From contig JAADHX010000028.1 of NCBI GenBank assembly GCA_013151655.1, positions 1 through 8,600 on the forward strand: a stretch of DNA of 8,600 nt. Reading direction: 5' to 3'. Under the pieces are notes generated by a model. That model worked only from the letters and a program-made list of their open reading frames with translations, did not search any database and had not been told where the DNA came from. Position 1 is the first letter of the stretch, and each line of letters opens with the position of its first letter. Origin of the DNA: Actinomycetota bacterium. GTDB lineage: Bacteria > Actinomycetota > Acidimicrobiia > Acidimicrobiales > Poriferisodalaceae. Made by a program: the position numbers and the translations under genes. Below, piece by piece: positions 6,544 to 8,600 of the stretch.

Positions 6544-7125
6544 ATGATCAGTTGGTTGCACAGTCTCGACGAAGCAATGGCACGGAGTGAGGACTCCCGA
6601 AAGTTGATACTTGTCGACTTCTATTCGCCCACCTGAGGTGGTTGCGCCGCACTGAGTACCGTGACGTACTCAGACGAATCAGTCGCTGCCGCCATCGAGC
6701 AGCACTTCGAACCAGTGCAGATCAACACCCAGGACGGCACCTCGGCGACCGCAGCGCTAGTAGCTCGGTTCCGGCAGGTGTGGACCCCGGATCTCCGCGT
6801 ACTTTCCGATGGTGGCGACGAGTTGCACGGATGGAGCGGGTACCTGCCACCCGACGAGTTCTTGCCCAAGCTGCTGGCTGCCAGGGCGAATGCTCTGATG
6901 CGTCTGGCCAGAGACGAAGAAGCGGCAGTCGCGTACAGCACCATCGTCGAATCGTTCCCGAACAGTGCAGTCGCCGCCGAGGCCTCCTACTACGGCGCGA
7001 TCGCCGCGTATCGACACTCGCACGACCCTGCGGATCTGTTGGGTGGCTGGGGCCGGCTTCCGGTCGACTACCCCGACAGCATTTGGCGTGTCAAGCAGTC
7101 CTTCATCGAACAAACGGAAAACTAG
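6544..7125 (+). CDS. Thioredoxin-like selenoprotein (in-frame TGA read as selenocysteine) with helical C-terminal domain
   Basis: From the ATG at 6544 the frame gives MISWLHSLDEAMARSEDSRK then LILVDFYSPT, a TGA at codon 31 (6634-6636), then GGCAALSTVTYSDESV and on to a TAG at 7125: 193 residues with U31. The part before the TGA is the start of a thioredoxin fold (helix, then strand LILVDFYSPT). The part after begins exactly with the rest of a U-G-G-C redox motif (U31, C34) and continues with a beta strand (FEPVQINT), the cis-proline motif WTP (P82) and a terminal strand (LRVLSDGG). Residues from about 108 form helices resembling TPR repeats. There is no signal peptide, so it is cytoplasmic, probably a thiol/selenol oxidoreductase. 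GGAGGT (6533-6538) 5 nt before the ATG fixes the start. A GTG at 6661 is in frame but has no ribosome site and would remove the active site. A Cys-to-stop mutation is the alternative, less likely given the SECIS-like hairpin. Confidence 0.85.
6634..6636 (+). other. UGA codon proposed to encode selenocysteine
   Basis: TGA at codon 31 replaces the first cysteine of a thioredoxin-type CxxC motif (U-G-G-C). Thioredoxin-like sequence continues in the same frame on both sides with no shift, and it is the only stop in 193 codons before the TAG. Elsewhere in the window TGA ends normal genes, so genome-wide reassignment is excluded. Confidence 0.8.
6652..6673 (+). promoter_or_regulatory. Bacterial SECIS-like stem-loop
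   Basis: CTGAGTAC (6652-6659) pairs perfectly with GTACTCAG (6666-6673), closing the 6-nt loop CGTGAC (6660-6665). The loop begins 23 nt after the TGA and has G at its second position. Known bacterial SECIS elements lie just downstream of the UGA inside the coding sequence, with a short stem and a G among the first two loop bases, where SelB binds. This hairpin meets those criteria. Its sequence also encodes LSTVTYSD within the protein. Confidence 0.8.
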
Positions 7126-7131
7126 ATCGAG

Positions 7132-8022
7132 ATGAACTCACCCACACCTCATCACCTAACGTTTCGGCAGCGCTTGACCTTGCGCGGCTGGCAGACCGCG
7201 GTCGCGGCGATGACCGCGGTGGCCCGTCGGCGAGCGCCGGACCCGCCCGCGAGCGTCACCGAACACAAGTACGGCGATCACCCCGACGCCCGCCTCGACG
7301 TCATCGCCCCAGACCCCGATGCCGAACCCAAAACCGCGGTGGTGTTTATTCACGGGGGCGGGTGGGTGATCGGCAAGAAGGAAATGTACGCGCAGCCGCT
7401 GTACGAGCTAGCTGCGGCGGGCCACCCGGTGTTCAACGTTGAGTATCCGCTGGCGCCCGACAACCCACATCCCGAAATCTTGAACTCCCTTCTGGAGGCT
7501 CTCACCTGGATCAAGACCAGCTATCCAGAGACCGAATCTGTACACCTCATTGGCGACTCGGCTGGCGGCAACCTAGCCATGATGCTCGGGATCATCTTGA
7601 CCAATCCGGCTACAGCCGCCGATCTGGGCTTTGCTAGCTGGACCGAGACACCGAAACCAGCGTCGATCTCATCGCTTTATGGCGTTCTCGACCGACTGCT
7701 TTGGCTCGACGCTGGCTTCCCATCTGCGGAGTTGTTCCTTCAGGCTTACGCGGGCCCTGAAGCCTTCGGCGTCGAGGTCGAGGCCAGCTGTGCGGTCACA
7801 CCGATGGACCTCGACTTCGAGAGTTTGCCGCCGACCTTCATCGCCGCCGCCGGCAAGGACAAGCTCGCATCATCTTCTCTGCTTGCCTACGAGACCTTCG
7901 GTTCAGACCACGACGTCGAGTACAAGCTGTACGAAGGTGCAGCCCACGGGTTCTACACCCAAGGCAAACAGATGAAGGTGTTACAGGCCGACGTCGCCGA
8001 CTTCATCGGTCGCAATAGTTAA
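7132..8022 (+). CDS. Alpha/beta hydrolase, HSL-like esterase/lipase family
   Basis: This gene encodes 296 residues with a complete catalytic set. The oxyanion-hole motif is HGGGW (74-78), the nucleophile S143 lies in GDSAGGN (141-147), the acid is D243 in AGKDKL, and the histidine is H272 in GAAHGF. Motif order and length match the hormone-sensitive-lipase-like family (alpha/beta hydrolase fold 3), which hydrolyses short-chain esters and related compounds. The substrate is unknown. There is no clear signal peptide, so it is probably cytoplasmic. It starts 6 nt after the selenoprotein stop with only a weak GAG ribosome site, so it is probably co-transcribed and relies on ribosomes finishing the upstream gene. 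If so, premature termination at the upstream TGA could also lower its expression. Its stop is 3 bp from the stop of the convergent gene. Confidence 0.93.
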   Translation: MNSPTPHHLTFRQRLTLRGWQTAVAAMTAVARRRAPDPPASVTEHKYGDHPDARLDVIAPDPDAEPKTAVVFIHGGGWVIGKKEMYAQPLYELAAAGHPVFNVEYPLAPDNPHPEILNSLLEALTWIKTSYPETESVHLIGDSAGGNLAMMLGIILTNPATAADLGFASWTETPKPASISSLYGVLDRLLWLDAGFPSAELFLQAYAGPEAFGVEVEASCAVTPMDLDFESLPPTFIAAAGKDKLASSSLLAYETFGSDHDVEYKLYEGAAHGFYTQGKQMKVLQADVADFIGRNS

Positions 8023-8025
8023 CTT

Positions 8026-8600
8026 CTAGCGGCCGTCCTCACTGAACCGGGTGCTGCGCTCTGGGAGCGTAGCCACAATCGTCGAAGCGTCGACCTGGGG
8101 CTCAACGTCGTCGCAACCGAGGCAGGTAAGGAATCCAAATCTTGAGGCGATCGAATATATGACCGTGTAAGAGTCGTACGTCTCTGGCTCGATTCCGAAC
8201 GGTACCTCGTTGTTGGTGACCTGCGCATAGACCGTTACTGCCAAGACGGGCGTGTCTGGGTCGAGTCTTATGTCAGATGCAACGTCGAATCTGCCATTCT
8301 GCGCGGCTGTGAGCCAAGTCGAGCGTAGCAATCCCACCTTGGCGGCCTCTCTAGCCATGGCTGGGTCGTTAGCGGCCAACAGAGCGCGACCAACAGCATC
8401 GACGTCGGTAAGTTCACCATCGGGGTGGGGCCCGAAGATGTCTGAGATGGCCCCGGCCTCGTCCGCTGAACAGATAACCAGCCCGCGAGCCGCACAATCT
8501 TCCTCGCTTAGATTCGCGGCCTCAGCAAGCGATTCCTTGATCCGTTCGGAATACCATTCCGGAAAGTCCGCCTCGGCCTCGACTTGTATTGACCGGTCGG
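8026..8600 (-). CDS. Hypothetical protein, C-terminal part (5' end beyond window)
   Basis: The frame is open from the window edge to a TAG at 8028-8026, giving 191 visible codons with no stop. I do not recognise the family. The visible part starts acidic and helical (VEAEADFPEWYSERIKESLA...), continues with a probable helical segment (DAVGRALLAAND...), then a more beta-like stretch (DPDTPVLAVTVYAQVTNN...) and ends near CLGCDD, a CxxC pair close to the C-terminus. A TTG at 8379 could begin a 117-residue product, but the reading frame upstream is continuous and protein-like, so the true start lies beyond 8600. It is convergent with the hydrolase with 3 bp between stops, leaving no room for a separate terminator. 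Function unknown. Confidence 0.7.
   Translation of the reverse strand, partial: DRSIQVEAEADFPEWYSERIKESLAEAANLSEEDCAARGLVICSADEAGAISDIFGPHPDGELTDVDAVGRALLAANDPAMAREAAKVGLLRSTWLTAAQNGRFDVASDIRLDPDTPVLAVTVYAQVTNNEVPFGIEPETYDSYTVIYSIASRFGFLTCLGCDDVEPQVDASTIVATLPERSTRFSEDGR

Noticed and set aside
6661..7125. Stand-alone 154-residue gene starting at GTG 6661
   Set aside because: It lacks a ribosome site and the redox motif, and the GTG lies inside the SECIS-like loop. The frame is continuous with the upstream ATG at 6544 apart from the TGA.
6544..7125. Pseudogene caused by a nonsense mutation
   Set aside because: A random stop landing on the catalytic Cys position and followed at the right distance by a perfect stem with a G-containing loop is unlikely. 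No other damage is seen in the gene, and the downstream gene is intact. It cannot be fully excluded without the genome.
6642..7442. Plus-strand ORF of 266 residues
   Set aside because: It is an Arg-rich out-of-frame shadow spanning the selenoprotein and hydrolase genes.

Overview
The window suggests a G+C-rich actinobacterium, perhaps of the Acidimicrobiia type. This is an inference from codon use, acidic Asp/Glu/Gly-rich exported proteins, and an actinobacterial-style pairing of a lipoprotein carrying CMRxxGIxxPDP repeats with a HlyD-like adaptor that contains peptidoglycan-binding domains. No rRNA or other taxonomic marker is present. TGA is the ordinary stop of at least five genes here, so the genetic code is standard.

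Positions 1-6072 form an envelope-export and signalling block. On the minus strand, reading right to left, are a BcrA-type ABC ATPase (2860-3813) and an ABC-2 permease (2066-2863), coupled by an ATGA overlap. They are followed by a lipoprotein (1235-1897) and a membrane-anchored adaptor (1-1235, cut by the window edge), coupled by a TGATG overlap. Diverging from the ATPase on the plus strand is an OmpR-family response regulator (3995-4693) with its histidine kinase (4690-6072), again ATGA-coupled. The divergent region (3814-3994) holds two inverted 17-bp elements, each a TTCCTG pair spaced 11 bp start to start. The gap before the lipoprotein gene holds a 40-bp tandem duplication that carries degenerate copies of the same element. 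The simplest reading is that the two-component system controls itself, the ABC exporter and the lipoprotein/adaptor operon.

Positions 6039-8022 form a small redox-type block. An HxlR-family regulator (minus, 6039-6446), whose end overlaps the kinase gene tail to tail, diverges from a plus-strand pair: a thioredoxin-like gene (6544-7125) and an alpha/beta hydrolase (7132-8022). The thioredoxin-like frame is interrupted by one in-frame TGA at codon 31, exactly where the first cysteine of the CxxC motif should be (U-G-G-C). Starting 15 nt downstream of that TGA is a perfect 8-bp stem with a 6-nt loop carrying G at its second position, which fits the bacterial SECIS pattern. It is therefore most likely a selenoprotein and not two short ORFs or a pseudogene, and it is the most notable item in the window. 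The intergenic region has overlapping divergent promoters and a cluster of ACTAGT and TAGTA/TACTA dyads, suggesting that the HxlR protein controls both sides.

Positions 8026-8600 hold the C-terminal part of an unrecognised minus-strand protein that runs off the window. No tRNA, rRNA, CRISPR array or insertion sequence was seen, and no gene-free stretch exceeds about 185 bases.
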